From: Tuctoria greenei
Lineage: Eukaryota; Streptophyta; Magnoliopsida; Poales; Poaceae
DNA length: 64,000 bases
Assembly (NCBI GenBank): GCA_036927565.1
Contig: JAYESD010000004.1
Span: 95,794,942-95,858,941 of the forward strand
Direction: 5' to 3'
The translations under genes were made by a program, and so were the position numbers. The first letter of the stretch is position 1. Each line of letters opens with the position of its first letter. Shown piece by piece: positions 21,545-33,246 of this stretch. Under the pieces are notes generated by a model that saw nothing but the letters and a program-made list of their open reading frames with translations, did not search any database and had not been told where the DNA came from.

Positions 21545-23144
21545 TTAAGTGTAGAACTTACGGAGGTGCTCGATGTTCCAAGGATTTGGGAGAGGTGTCC
21601 CATCCTCGGTAGCCAAGCGAACGCTTCCGAGACGGGATACTTTGATCACTCGAAAGGGCCCCTCCCAGCCAGGGGAGAGTTTGTTTAACCTTTCTCTGGA
21701 TAGTATTCTCCGTAGCACCAGATCGCCTTCCTCGAGCTGTCGGTTGTGTACATGCCACTGGTGATAATGCCGTAGAGCTTGGCGATATCGGGCATTCCGA
21801 ACAGCTGCTTGGCACCTTCCCTCCTCGAGGAGGTCTAGGTCTTCACGCCGGAGCTGGTCCTGCGCGGCTTCGTTGAAGGTCCGGACCCGGAGCGAACCCA
21901 AGGTGATTTCCGGAGGAAGGATTGCTTCAGCTCCGTACACCAGAAAGAAGGGTGTTTCTCCAGTTGACCGGTTTGGAGAAGTCCTGTTGGCCCATAGAGT
22001 GGGCGGAAGCTCTTCGATCCAGTTGGCTCCGTGCTTTTTCAAGCGCTCATAGGTGCGCGTTTTGAGTCCTTTAAGGATTTCTGCATTTGCTCTCTCGGCT
22101 TGCCATTGCTGGCTGGATGAGCTACGGAGGCGTAGCAAACTTGTATGCCGAGGTCTTCGCAATATCCTTGGAATGTGGAGCTTGTGAATTGAGTCCCATT
22201 ATCAGTAATGATCTTGTTTGGGACTCCGAATCTGCTTACAATGGATTGCAGAAAGTTGATAGCAGATTGCTTGTTGATCGTCACAACTGGAGTTGCTTCC
22301 CGCCACTTGGTGAACTTGTCAATGGCGACGTACAGGAACTTGTAACCTCCGACGGCTCTTGGGAAGAGTCCCAAGATGTCCATCCCCCACACAGCGAAGG
22401 GCCATGTAGGAGGTATCATTTGTAAGGTCTGAGCAGGTGTATGAATTTGCTTTGCATGAAATTGGCATGCTTCGCATTTCTTCACCAGCTCAGTGGCATC
22501 CTGGAGCGCTGTAGGCCAGTAGAAGCCATGCCGAAAGGCTTTTCCGACTAGCGTGCGGGAAGATGCGTGGTTCCCACACTCGCCTCCATGGATTTCTGCG
22601 AGGAGCTCGCAGCCTTCTTCCCTTGTGATGCACCGCATTAGGATGCCGTTGGCACCGCGCCGGTAGAGATCCCCTTCTACCAGCGTGTATCTTTTAGCCA
22701 ATCTGACTACCCGGTTAGCGGATACATCATCGTCAGGAAGGATGTTGTCTTTCAAGTAGTTCCAGATCTCCGAGATCCATGCATCGGAACTGACTTGAGC
22801 ATTTGAGTCTTGCTGCTGGGTTGCTCGGAGCTTCCGGCAGCACCTACGACCCTTGATGGCTGCCATGGTAACAGGGCCATCGGGACCGTCAGCTTCGGGA
22901 TGCTCATCTCGCCCCCTTCGTTCAGTTCGGCAGGCTGAACTGTGGGTTTCGACAATCTCCGGACAAAAGTTCCTTCAGGAGATGGAGCTCCGGTTGAGGC
23001 TTTCGTCGAGAGTTCGTCGGCTTCAGCGTTGTGGGCACGCTGAACATGGTGGAGGTCTAGGACTTCAAAGTCCTTCTGAAGCCTCTGGACTTCAAGGAGG
23101 TAAGCAGCTAGCTGGAGATTATTGCAGGAGCATTCACCCTTCAC
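21545..23144 (-). pseudogene. Tat1 integrase (frameshifted) with end of second RNase H
   Basis: Read on the - strand from 23144, the first part finishes the second RNase H (LQLAAYLLEVQRLQKDFEVLDLHHVQRAHNAEADELS...). Integrase follows in another frame: zinc region with HGGECGNHASSRTL and CEACQFHAKQIH (about 22590-22430), catalytic Asp in VWGMDILGLFP and Asp in IITDNGTQFTS (about 22215-22185). A frameshift near 22100 moves the third catalytic residue (AERANAEILKG) and the C-terminal domain (GETPFFLVYGAEAILPPEI ... GWEGPFRVIKV) to the frame ending at 21545. At least two frameshifts inactivate it. Confidence 0.85.
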
Positions 23145-23159
23145 CTGTTTGATGATGAG

Positions 23160-25046
23160 CTATGAATCTCCTTTGACCAGCAGTTGCTTGACACCGTATG
23201 ATAGTGCCACCTTTAGTCCATAGATGAGTGCTTCATACTCCGCCATGTTGTTGGTCGCCTTGAAGTCAAGGTGTACCATGTATTTTACCTTCTCCCCAGT
23301 CGGTGCAAGGAGAAGGATTCCAGCTCCGGCCCCCTGCTTCTGCATGGAGCCATCGAAGTAGAGGGTCCAGTGAGGCTCGGTGAAGGTTGGAGCTTGATGC
23401 TCCGTCTTCTGTTCACTGGGGCCCCCAGGGTTTGATGGAGAGGGAGTCCATTCCACCACGAAATCTGCCAACGCTTGACTCTTGATGGCTTGCCTCGGAG
23501 TGAATTCGAGATCGCATTCAGCCAATTCCGCTGCCCACTTTGCAATATTCCCAGTTGAATTGGGATTATGCAAGATCGCTCGAAGTGGATAGGAAGTCAC
23601 CACCGAGACTTTGTGAGCTTGGAAGTAGTGTCGAAGCTTCCTGGAGGCAATAAGAACTGCATAAAGCAGCTTATGCACCTCTAGGTATTGAGTCTTGGCA
23701 TCGTGTAATACTTCACTGATGAAGTATACCGGGTGTTGAATGGTCCGGACCCTCCCGGAGGGGTCCGGGGTTTCCTCTTCATTGTTCCGGACCCTGTCGG
23801 AGGAGTCCAGATTCTCTTCGGGGACTTCCGGGTTCTGGTTGGAGGAACCCGGAGCTTCTTCAAAAATGACCTGGACCCTCTTAGAGGAGTCTGGGTCTTC
23901 TGAAGTGACTTCTTGTGGATTTGAGTCTGGGAGCTCGGACCCAGACTCACTTTCAGGAACCTCCGGACCCTCTTGAAGGGGTTTGGATTCCTGAGTATGG
24001 GGTAGTTCCGGTCTCTCCGCAACCAGAACCATACTGACGACTTCGTCAGTAGCTGAAATATAAAGCAACAAAGGCTCACCAGGGTTTGGAGCTACCAGAA
24101 TTGGTAGGGTGGTGAGGAACTGTTTTAGCTCCTGGAATGCCTTCTCTGCTTCTTCGGACCATTGGAATGGTCCGGACTTCCTCAACAACTTGAAGAAGGG
24201 AAGTGCCCGTTCCGCCAGTCTTGATATGAACCGGCTGAGGGCCGCTAGACACCCAATTAACTTTTGGATGTCTTTGATGCGGGTTGGTGGCCGCATGTCT
24301 TCAATGGCTTTTATCTTCGCCGGATTAGCCTCTATGCCCCGGTGACTTACCAGGAAACCAAGAAGTTTTCCGGAGCTAACCCCGAAGACACACTTGTCTG
24401 GGTTTAGCTTCGTGCGGGTGGCCCGCAGCTTGTCGAAGACAGCCTGCAAGGTGTCCAAGAGGGACTCCTTATTCTTGACCTTGACCATGATGTCATCGAC
24501 GTACACTTCCACTATGTCTCTGATGAGTTCTTCAAAAGTTTTGTACATAGCTCGTACAAAAGTTGAAGCTGCATTCTTGAGACCAAATGGCATGGCTGTG
24601 TAACAATACAATCCATCTACTGTGATGAATGAAGTATGCTCTTCATCCTCCCTAGATATCCTGATTTGATGATACCCAGAATATGCGTCTAGGAAACACA
24701 GTAACTCACACCCGGAGGTGGAATCCACTATCTGATCTATTCTAGGTAGTGAGAATGGATCTTTTGGACATGCCTTATTCAGTGTGGTGTAGTCGATGCA
24801 CATCCGAAGCTTCCCGCCAGCCTTGGGCACAATGACTGGGTTCGCCATCCATTTTGGATGGAAGACTTCTCGGATGAATCCGGCTTCGAGCAACTTCTTC
24901 ACTTCTTGTCGGATGAAGTTCTGCCACTCTACGGATTTCTTCCGAGGCTTCTGATGCACAGGCCGAGCATCGGGGTAAATCTTCAGATTGTGCTCAATCA
25001 CTTCCCTAGGGATCCCAGGCATTTGTGACGGTTGCCAGGCAAACAC
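23160..25046 (-). pseudogene. Tat1 reverse transcriptase, RNase H and second (archaeal-type) RNase H
   Basis: An open frame of 628 codons. RT motifs are MCIDYTTLNKACPKDPFSLPRID (quoted in part), FLDAYSGYHQI, MPFGLKNAASTF and catalytic YVDDIMVK near residue 181 (about 24493-24504). The Gypsy RNase H follows but is split by an Asp/Ser/Pro/Glu-rich insertion (about 24010-23745). A second RNase H of the archaeal type begins at WTLYFDGSMQKQGAGAGILL (about 23365) with NNMAEYEALIYGLK, a hallmark of the Tat lineage. The frame stops at TAG 23160, where relatives have Gln (GDSQ), and continues in the same frame beyond. Confidence 0.88.
23745..24010 (-). repeat. Repetitive acidic insertion within the Tat1 RNase H coding sequence
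   Basis: Between the RNase H words VLVAERPE and QHPVYFISEVL, which are adjacent or nearly so in related elements, lie about 88 codons of imperfect repeats ending SSKRVQ, SSDRVRN, PSGRVRT. The DNA consists of GGACCCTCTCGGAGGAGTCCGG-like near-palindromes (each under 25 bp), the same CCGGA motif family that crowds this element's LTRs. Confidence 0.7.
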
Positions 25047-25085
25047 ATCAACATTAGCCCGGAGGAAAGTGATGAGCGCGAGTTC

Positions 25086-26022
25086 CTATTTGTCGTTCAA
25101 CCCTCCCGATATACGGGTGGTTTGAGCGGCATCGAAACCAATTTGGACGACTTTGACGGGAATGCCGGTGTCGCCGCTTGGCTGCACACGGGGTGCAGAG
25201 GTTGATCCTCGTTGACGAATGCTCGGGGGTTTCAGAGCTTGCTCCTGTCTGGAGTCCTCCTCTTGCACTGTGGTGAGTGCATGGAGCTCCTCCAGAGCAG
25301 TTACTCTGGCGGTGCGATCTCCGCGGATCCGGAGAACGCCTACTGGTGTTGGCATCTTCAACACCAGGTATCCATAATGAGCAGCTTCCATAAATTTGTA
25401 TAGGGTAGGTCTACCCAAGATGGCGTTGAATGGTAAGTTGATCTGAGCGACGTCGAAGACCAACTTCTTGGTGCGATACTTCTCCCGTGTCCCGAAGGTA
25501 ACGAGGAGAGTTATAGCATCCGAGTGGGGTAATGGCCCCCGGACCTACTCCGGAGAAAGGTCGAGAGGGCTGGAGATCCGAAGGTCGGAGCTGAAGCTTG
25601 GTAAAAGCTTCAAAGCTTATGAGGTTCAGCCCTGAACCTCCGTCCACCATAACATGATGGAGCTGGATGTTATTGATGGTGGGAGATACCATCAAAGGTA
25701 ACTGTCCAGCTCCGACCATGCTTCGAGGACAGTCTGAAGCATCAAAAGTGATGGATGTGTCCATCCACTTTCGATGTGGCTCCGGTCTAGCTGTAGGAGC
25801 TACAGCGGCCATATCCCGCCGCATAGTCTTGATGACGCGACGGGAGGTGATGTCCCATGATCCACCAAAAATGGTGTTCATGGTTTTCCGACGCTCGTTG
25901 TCAGAGACGTCAGAGTCATCGTCGACGGAGGTGTAGACGGCCTTCAGGACCTTTTTGGGGTCCTGAAACCCTAACTCCTCTTCAGCCGGAGCTTCGTCGA
26001 CCTTCTGTTTTCCTTCCCTCTG
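25086..26022 (-). pseudogene. Tat1 protease region and gag-pol linker (frameshifted)
   Basis: In the gag frame beyond a TGA near 26023 the linker runs to an aspartic-protease-like segment with MVDGGSGLNLISFEAF near 25650-25600 (Tat elements have D-G-G-S in place of D-T/S-G). The frame breaks near 25480; the rest (INLPFNAILGRPTLYKFMEAA, about 25445-25385) is in another frame, which is the frame of the RT. The flap and ILGRP-type motifs confirm the assignment. Confidence 0.78.
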
Positions 26023-27504
26023 TCAGAAAGGGGACCCTTCCCGGCGCTTGCTGTAGCGCTCGGCAAGGTTTTGGACCTCCCGGCAGTCTTCCAAACCGTG
26101 GCTGCCCGTTTTCTGAATGGGACACCACACTTTGGGTTTGCCACCGTCTTCGGAAGACGGTCGAGGTCGCTTCTCGGGGCGTTGCACCCGGCCACCCAGA
26201 GTTGCAGCAGCTGCAACGTTGGATGTGCCGGCCGACGGCTTCTTCTTGCCGTTGGTCTTCTTTTTCTTCTTGCCACCCATGGAGGTAGCGGCTTCTTCTT
26301 TGGAGGATTTCTTGTGATCCTCCGAGGCTGGTTTGGAGTGAATTTCGCGGCCCTCCGCAGCTCTGGCACATTTGTCTGCCAGGCTGAAGAGTTCCGTGAT
26401 GCTGGTGATCTCTTTGATTGCCAGCTTCTCCAACATCTTCTTGTCCCGTACGCCCTGTCTGAATGCCACAATGACAGAAGCGCTTGAGATAGAAGGGATT
26501 GTGTTGCGTACCTGAGAGAACCTCTGGATGAAGGACCGCAAAGATTCTCCCCCTTTTTGCACGACCGCAAAAAGGTCCAGTTCAGTGCCCGGTCGGGTGT
26601 ATGAACTCCCGAAGTTGGCAGTGAACTGACGGCACAACTCCTCCCAACTGTTGATAGAGTTGGGTGGAAGGCTCATAAACCAGGACTTGGCGGTCCCAGT
26701 TAAGGCCACTGGAATGTAATTGGCCATTACAGCCTCGTTTCCTCCAGCTGCCAAGATTGCAGTGGAGTATATCTGAAGGAATTCGGCGGGGTTGACAGTC
26801 CCGTCGAATTTTTCCGGCAGGTGTGGCCGGAACTTCTGTGGCCATCTAACCATGCGCAGGTGCATGGCTAGGGCTGAACAGCCTCCTCCTACCCCTTCCA
26901 GAGTAGAAAGGTCTTGAGCTTCCCGTCTATCACGAGTGCGCTCGATATGGACATGGCCATCTTGTTGGCGGTATCGGCGATCAAGCTCCGCCCGGAGGTC
27001 ATGAGTCGAAAGCCTGGATACCGTATGGGTGCGTCGTGCCCCAGAGGGCAACAACGTCACCTGTTGTGATGCAGATCGTCTCCTGTTGTTGGAGACGTGC
27101 GGACCAAGTCTTCCAAACAAAGTCCGCCGCTGCGACGGGGCCCGTCCTGAAGGAGGAGGACCCTGGTTGTTGAGGCGTTCGGCCGCTGCTGCGACCAAAT
27201 GCTCCACATCGGCCCTCCACTACTCCATTGCATCTCGAGATGCATCCAGAGGTGGTGGACGTTGGAGAAGAGCACGCGCTGCAAGGAGCGCGTGTTCCGG
27301 GTTGTCATGACTTGCCGACGCAATAAGTGACGCCGGCGCACCATCACGTTGCCCATCACGATTTGCCGGAGAAGATGGTGGTGGTGGGAGTGTGGCTCCT
27401 GCTGGTGCTGAGGCTCCTGCTGGTGGCTGCCTGTTGGAGGGATTGCCCCCAACAGCCTGAGCAGCAGGTTGGCCGTTGGATGATCCAGCCGCGGAGTTCA
27501 CCAT
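26023..27504 (-). pseudogene. Tat1 gag (one internal stop)
   Basis: The probable start is the ATG at 27504, about 20 nt after the primer site. After a Pro/Ala-rich N-terminus an in-frame TAG (27220-27222) interrupts it; from 27207 the frame is open for 394 codons. The retrotransposon gag core is visible: RWPQKFRPHLPEKFDGTVNP, then FLQIYSTAILAAGGNEAVMA, LTGTAKSWFMSLPPNSI and SYTRPGTELDLFAVVQKGGESL. A basic stretch (GGKKKKKTNGKKK) precedes a zinc-knuckle-like CPIQKTGSHGLEDC segment (about 26090), a variant usual in this lineage. Confidence 0.87.
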
Positions 27505-27522
27505 TTTCGAAAATCTCAGGCG

Positions 27523-27540
27523 CCCCTACCTGGCACGCCA
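27523..27540 (-). other. Primer-binding site of Tat1
   Basis: On the - strand TGGCGTGCCAGGTAGGGG starts two bases after the 5' LTR end. Its start, TGG, pairs with the CCA tail of a tRNA. It differs from the iMet site of the Copia and Tekay elements and resembles the TGGCGCGCCAGGTAGGGG-type site of RIRE2-like elements. I leave the tRNA unassigned. Confidence 0.75.
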
Positions 27541-27542
27541 AC

Positions 27543-28383
27543 TGTCGACTGTTGGAGTCGGCAGATCTCCTGACACTGCTAAAGTGTTGAAGGAGTTTGT
27601 GGTTCGGTGTGGGCGAGCGGAGACTCAAGAAGGTGAATTGCGATTTAACACAGGAGACACAAGGATCTACGTGGTTCGGGCCGCCTGAGCGTAATACCCT
27701 ACTCCACGGGTGTGTTGGTGTTGTATTAGCTCGTCACGTATGATTGCTTGACAACGTCTGTGAACGTCTGTCCCCCGCGTGTATCGTCGGCCTGTCCTTT
27801 TATAGTACAAGAACAGACCGTTACAAGCTAGCCTGGCCCGACATGTGGCCCCAGCGGTTACTAGTATTGATACATGATTAATTACTGTTAATGATTCTGT
27901 AACGGGCTCCGACAATGCCGTTACTGGTGTTAAGATCGTCCGTTTAAGCGTCATTAATATGGCATTAATGACTTTTAATCGGGTCTTGAAGTCATTGGCT
28001 CTCCTTTGAAGATCCGGAGTCGTTACAAGGTCTTCCGGAGGTTAGAGGCTGCCAGCTCCGACGTTTGGACACGTGGCAGCTCCGGAGCTTGCTGTGGGAA
28101 GCAGGTAGCTCCAGGGCTATCTGACACGTGTCAGGTCCGGAGCTTCTCTCAGTCAGGGGTTAAGTCCGGAGGTGCCATTTCGGTACCTGGCCCGGAGCTT
28201 CCCCCTTGTGGGCGGTAGCTCCGGTTTGGCAGTACATGTGGCGACCTAGGGATTAACCATGTTGGAGAAGCAGGTCCGGTCATGTCTGACAAGTGGGCCT
28301 CCGAGGGTCTTCAATCCAAGTAGACGGCCTTCCCTCGAGATCTTTGTAACCTCAGGGGGTGTACGGTTTTTAGGGTACCAACA
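27543..28383 (-). repeat. 5' LTR of Tat1 (right copy)
   Basis: On the - strand it starts TGTTGGTACC and ends GTCGACA. It has the same CTCCGGAG-rich part and a TATA box (TATAAAAG on the - strand, 27797-27804). The right target duplication GGACC follows at 28384-28388. Confidence 0.93.
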
Positions 28384-28388
28384 GGACC

Positions 28389-31300
28389 GGAGTCCACACA
28401 TCCGAGGATCTCATTGGGTGGTGCCGTGCGATGCGGCACATAACAGCACACACAAAAAGGATACCAAAACATATAAAGTTTTCATTTTATAATAAGAAGA
28501 GTTTACAAAAGAGTGTACAATAGAAGTACACACGCAGCGGAAAATACATACTCATAATCTCACCTAACTAAGCAGGAGAGAAGACGTCTATGCCCTAGGG
28601 CGCTTCTCACTAGCAACAAGGAGAACATTCAGCAGCGGCATGGCTCACATGAGATTTATCTCGACACCTCGAGTCTCATGTACAACCTGAACAGCAGAAA
28701 TAAAACTAATACCTGCAAAAATCGTTAAAGCGCAAACGTGAGCATAAGACTCAGCAAGACTAACCCGTCTCACTAGACATATGCAGTGTAAAGTTTAATC
28801 ATAGGTAAGGAATAACATAAATAGACTCGCCTACAAGTGGATCCTTATAATCAGGTTTTAAGTAGCAAATGACATTCTCCAAGAACGGTACATCATGGGC
28901 TCCACAATCAAACAAGAAATGCTTTACCGATGATATGACATGCTCAGAGCACATAATGCTATTACAACTAAAGTATGGGGAAATTGTAAACTTTAATTTT
29001 GCTATCTCTAAATCATACAAGGTTGCAAAGCAATTATAATTCAATACAATATAAGTTGCTGGCTTCTTTAGTATTTACTACGTCACGTCAGCGACGGACA
29101 AGTGGTACTCTATTACCGCGAGGGACTGTGATTGCAATCAGGACACACCCGGACTGCACGACACGCACACCCGCATGGGAGACACATACGTGCTCTCCTC
29201 CCCGCGTCATACGTGGTCACCTTTCACCCAAGACCCCAATGTCGACAAACCTCTTCATCCCGAGCAAAAGGTCCCCTACACGGACACGTCGAAGTTGCCC
29301 GCTAGAAGATTTACTCCTTTATGCCTTCGCATCTCCATTCAAGGACAACCGAGGAGTCTCCACACTACAGTCTGGAGTTACATCAGTTTAATGGGCCCAT
29401 ATACCATTATGCAACCGATACAGTTCAAGCTTGCCCAACGGTGCCGCATACGGCACGGTCCTCAAGTTACACCGGCAGGGCTATGCGACCGAGACTCAAT
29501 TCTCGCCGCTTCCTATCCATCCCCTGCCCAGTCTCCATTTCATTATATTATGCTATTTTCTATCTAACCAATCCTGTGAGATATGTCCTACATCTCTCGC
29601 GAGTAGATTCCAACTACTCGACTTCTACCGGATTTCTTATGCATTAGCAAAGCAGTTATACAGGTCAAACTGTAACTCGTTCCAACCAAACCCTGGGATT
29701 TGTGGTCATGCAAGTGGAGTATCAAACACCTTATACGTAATGCACAATATCAACTGGAGACGTAAGTGAATAAAACTGGAAAACTTTGAAAAGCTCTTAA
29801 ATGCAAACCGGGGCTTGCCTTAGTTTGCAACTCAAATAAATGTCACTTGTTAGTGGTCCTTCTGTGCGGACTCCACCAAGGACTTCAAGTGGACACCCTG
29901 GCCTTCTCCTCCAAGCGAAACTTCTCATCGATCACCTATCATCACATTCCTATCGACATGATATTCATATAAGTAATTAAGTAATTAAGTAGTTTAATAA
30001 TAGACTCCATGGGGTTGTGTAAACTCTAAGAATGAGGAGTTTGACTAGGAAGGACATATATGCCTCTGTTGTGTGGATAAACAAAGGATGGAGTCATGTG
30101 GTCATAGTAGTATCGAGATGTGAATTGAAAAGTGCAACGTAAGCACACATTGCAACTTGGCACTCAACACTCAATGCTATGCCACTCAAGGTTGATAAAG
30201 CTGAATGGTGTGGAAGTGTTGGACTGGTACTGTAAGGATGACTAAAGAATCAAGGGGGATATCGAAAGCTTGAGTATGAGTGGAGTGTACAAGATGAAGG
30301 TCGCGATTCAGTAGTCGACCAATGAACTTGACTTAACTCATAAAGGAGTAAACCTAGTTAAGTGAGCAGTGCTGTCGTAGGGTCCTGACTTAGGATGAAC
30401 CATAATGGAACCTAACAACACTTGGGGACTGAATTGAGATCAACATGGCTTGGACTTAAGAAGTCATTACAAGCACTATTAACCTAGGATGAGTACCAAG
30501 ACAACGTCAAATGACTTTTAGGTAAAGTAGTTTCTACGGCAAGCTTCTCGAGCATCGTTCAAGTGCTTACACGACGACACTAATGTAGTGTCTCCCGCAA
30601 GCCTGTCCAGGTGAGCTCGGTAAGCTCTCGGGACTTAAACATGATGCAAGACCTTGCCGTGAAGGCAGGATTTGCCATCTCGAGAAGATCTTCTTAGCGA
30701 CGTCCACACCAACCCGGACTCGTCAATGGGGTGAGCGGAATCCCGAACACCACCTTGTGAGTCTTAAGGCTAGTGATGTCGACTCGGTTGTTGATAAGCG
30801 ACTCGACGCACCTGTCGTCGATGAAGTGGTACACCAAGTTAACCAATCCTGTGATCGGTTAGGGAACATCCTCGACACAACCAAGGAACTCTTATTCAAG
30901 GTTCCCCTTGGTCTAGTTCTCCTTGTTGGTCGTAACGTTCTTGCATTACTCAACCATAGGTGATCGGTGATCACCAATACCCGTGGATGACCTAGAAGGC
31001 CTTTTATTGAGCACCTTGGCTACACTTAGGACTCGATTGCTCTTGTAACGACTAAACCTAATTTGGCTTGACAACCATTATCCGACGAGTCGTGCTTGTG
31101 TTCCAGCACCACACACATCACAAGCATCCTTCATCTCGATGCCAGGGCATGATGATGGCTCGGAATGTCACGACGACGTCATGTGGTCAACGATGTCGAC
31201 GCAGCTCCTGGTGGAGCATCACAAGCACGCACGGATAGGCCAACGTGATACAAACGACAAAGGAGGTCAACATAGGGATTTCTATAGGAATGATATCAAG

Positions 31301-33246
31301 GCGGAACATGGACGTACGACTCGACGACACATGAGTACCATTAGGGGTCACGACTAACGGACTTCGGTGCATCAAGCAATGCATTTTAGGGCAAGGCTCA
31401 CCTTGTAGGAATTTGCCGAACATCTTGGGTGTGTACTTGATTTCCTTCGCTTCATCATCATTCAAAGGGGATCTTGGCACATATCTTGGTCGATTGCCAA
31501 CCCACAGTAAACCTGCATCCATAGACCAGCATTGGACAGCGACACACTTAGTTTCGCCTCGTAACCATTTCGTCGAACACCTTGGCTGCAGTCACTAATC
31601 TAATCAATCTTGCACAATCAGAGCAAACCTTGAACCAATTGTTGTTGCCGTTGTGTCTTTCACGTGTTCCTGCATCTTGCGAATCACATCCACCACTCCC
31701 AGCACTGCTTGTACATGGCTCGTGAGAAGAACGCCGTGACGACAACAAGTCGAAAATGACATCCGAAACTGCACATGGGAAGCGTGGCCAAGGCGCGGAC
31801 AGCGGGCCTAGGCGGCGAGTGGACACCCGACGTGGAAAGGTGCGGCGCAGAGGGGCGCGATAGAGACGTGCACAGCAAGGGGGCAGCTGGGACGGCGGCG
31901 TGTAGAGGCCCGGAACGGCGCGCCCGGGGCGAGCGCGGGCGTGCGGCGAGCGGCGTGCAGGGTGGTGCCGTGAGCGGCTGGCGGGGAGGCGCGCACGGCC
32001 AGGGAGATGAGGAGGCGGACCAGCGCGCTCGAGCAGGGTGGCGGCGAGGGAGGCACGCGGGCCGGCGGCGAAGCGGCGCTGTGCGCGAGGCGCACGAGGC
32101 GTCGACGGCGCAGGGGAACAGCGTCCATCGCGCAGTGGCCGTGGACGGCGAGCTGACGCGGAGCAGAGGCGAGCTGGGGAGCGGGCAGGGAGGTGCAGCG
32201 CAGAGACGGCACCGGAAGCGGGCGGCTTCGGTGCGGGCGCGCGACGAGCGGCGGTCAGGACGCGCGGGCAAGCCGGCATCCGTGAGATGGAGCGCCGGCG
32301 AGGAGCACGGCGTCGGCGGGGAGGCGAGGGGAAGTGGGGCGCGACCGGGAGATGGCAAGCCGACACGGTGGAGTGCCGTGGGACGGTGGAGTTGGGCGGC
32401 TAGATAAAGGCGATGTTTCCATCTCTGTGGCACATGCAGCGCGCCTGCGTGGAGGCAGGGGAGGAGGTGCCGACCTGACTGGTGGGGACCACCTGTGGGA
32501 CCCACCTCCCTCACTCTTCTTCCAAAATTCAAATAGGCTAGCAAACATGCTTCAAAAATAGTCAACTTTGGCCCAATGACCAAATAAAATGTGAGGAATT
32601 TTATGGTGCAATCAGATTTAAAAACTGAGCAAATTGAATTTCGAACTCAAGTTTGAATTTGAATTCAAGCGGTGATACTTGATTCAATGAAATAAATGGT
32701 AGATTAGGTTCAAAAATCCTGAAACTTTAGAGTTAACCTTTTTGAACCATAAGGGACCTTAGAAGAAATTTGGAATGGATTTGGACAAAGTTAAGTACAA
32801 AGTTTAAATTTGAAGTCGATTCTGATTAAACTCTCAGTACTTGTCCAATAAATGGAAAACGTGCTTCAAAAATTTTGAAACTTTACCAAGAGTCCATTTG
32901 GAATATTAGGAGGTCATGGAAACATTTACAGCCTTAGATTTGAATATTTTTGAATGTCCCATTTTAGGGTTGGAATAATTCCTTTTTCTTTCTCTCTATT
33001 TTGTTTTCTTTTCTCCTTTAATTTTTCATTGAAAATGTGAATACTTGGAAATTAAGGATTTTACACCTTAAGTTCCAATATACATTAGCAAACATGCTCT
33101 GTATATAAAATTTTAACAAGTCCCTATTTTAAGTGAACATTGGTTAACTCATATGGTTCATGTGAGTTTGGATTTCCAAGTTCATTTTCAAAATTTTTAA
33201 GTTTGCATTTTTGCGTTTTTGTTCTTCCGAAAAACGAGCTTTTACA
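28389..33246 (-). repeat. Diverged non-coding repeat, copy A (probable LTR-derived)
   Basis: From TGCGGCACATAACAGCACAC (28433) onward this parallels copy B (33247-37603): clustered matches at 28600/33420 (CGCTTCTCACTAGC), 29130/33870 (CCCGGACTGCACGAYACG), and 29790/34540 (AAACCGGGGCTTGCCTTAG), then a GC-rich block (31700-32420 here, about 35890-37000 in B) and an AT-rich tail. If 15377-15387 is its primer site, this would be a very long - strand 5' LTR. Long ORFs in the GC-rich block are compositional and not preserved in B. No protein-coding sequence is supportable across these ~4.9 kb. Confidence 0.55.

Larger units (their letters stand above)
15458..28383 (-). mobile_element. Tat-lineage Ty3/Gypsy retrotransposon Tat1, complete, minus strand, with antisense gene
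   Basis: It is 12.9 kb with ~840-bp LTRs and GGACC target duplications at 15453-15457 and 28384-28388. Read on the - strand the order is 5' LTR, primer site, gag, protease, reverse transcriptase, RNase H, a second RNase H, integrase, spacer, antisense gene (on the + strand), purine tract, 3' LTR. A second RNase H and extra ORFs, often antisense and between pol and the 3' LTR, are known for Tat-lineage elements (Grande and RIRE2 relatives). LTR divergence of about 24 substitutions in 840 bp suggests roughly one million years if a rate of 1.3e-8 per site per year applies (inference). gag-pol has in-frame stops and frameshifts. Confidence 0.92.

Noticed and set aside
29175..29769. Overlapping ORFs of 108-130 codons
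   Set aside because: They overlap in all three forward frames with no domain, and the matching region of repeat B (33900-34500) does not preserve them.
30757..30963. 68-codon ORF rich in Val/Leu (VVDEVVHQVNQ...)
   Set aside because: It looks protein-like, but there is no recognisable family and no extension on either side; could be a decayed retroelement fragment. Left unannotated.
31548..32583. Overlapping long ORFs (up to ~300 codons) on both strands
   Set aside because: The stretch is extremely GC-rich, all frames are open in places, the products are low-complexity Arg/Pro/Ala/Ser sequence, and the homologous copy B does not keep them. Composition explains them.
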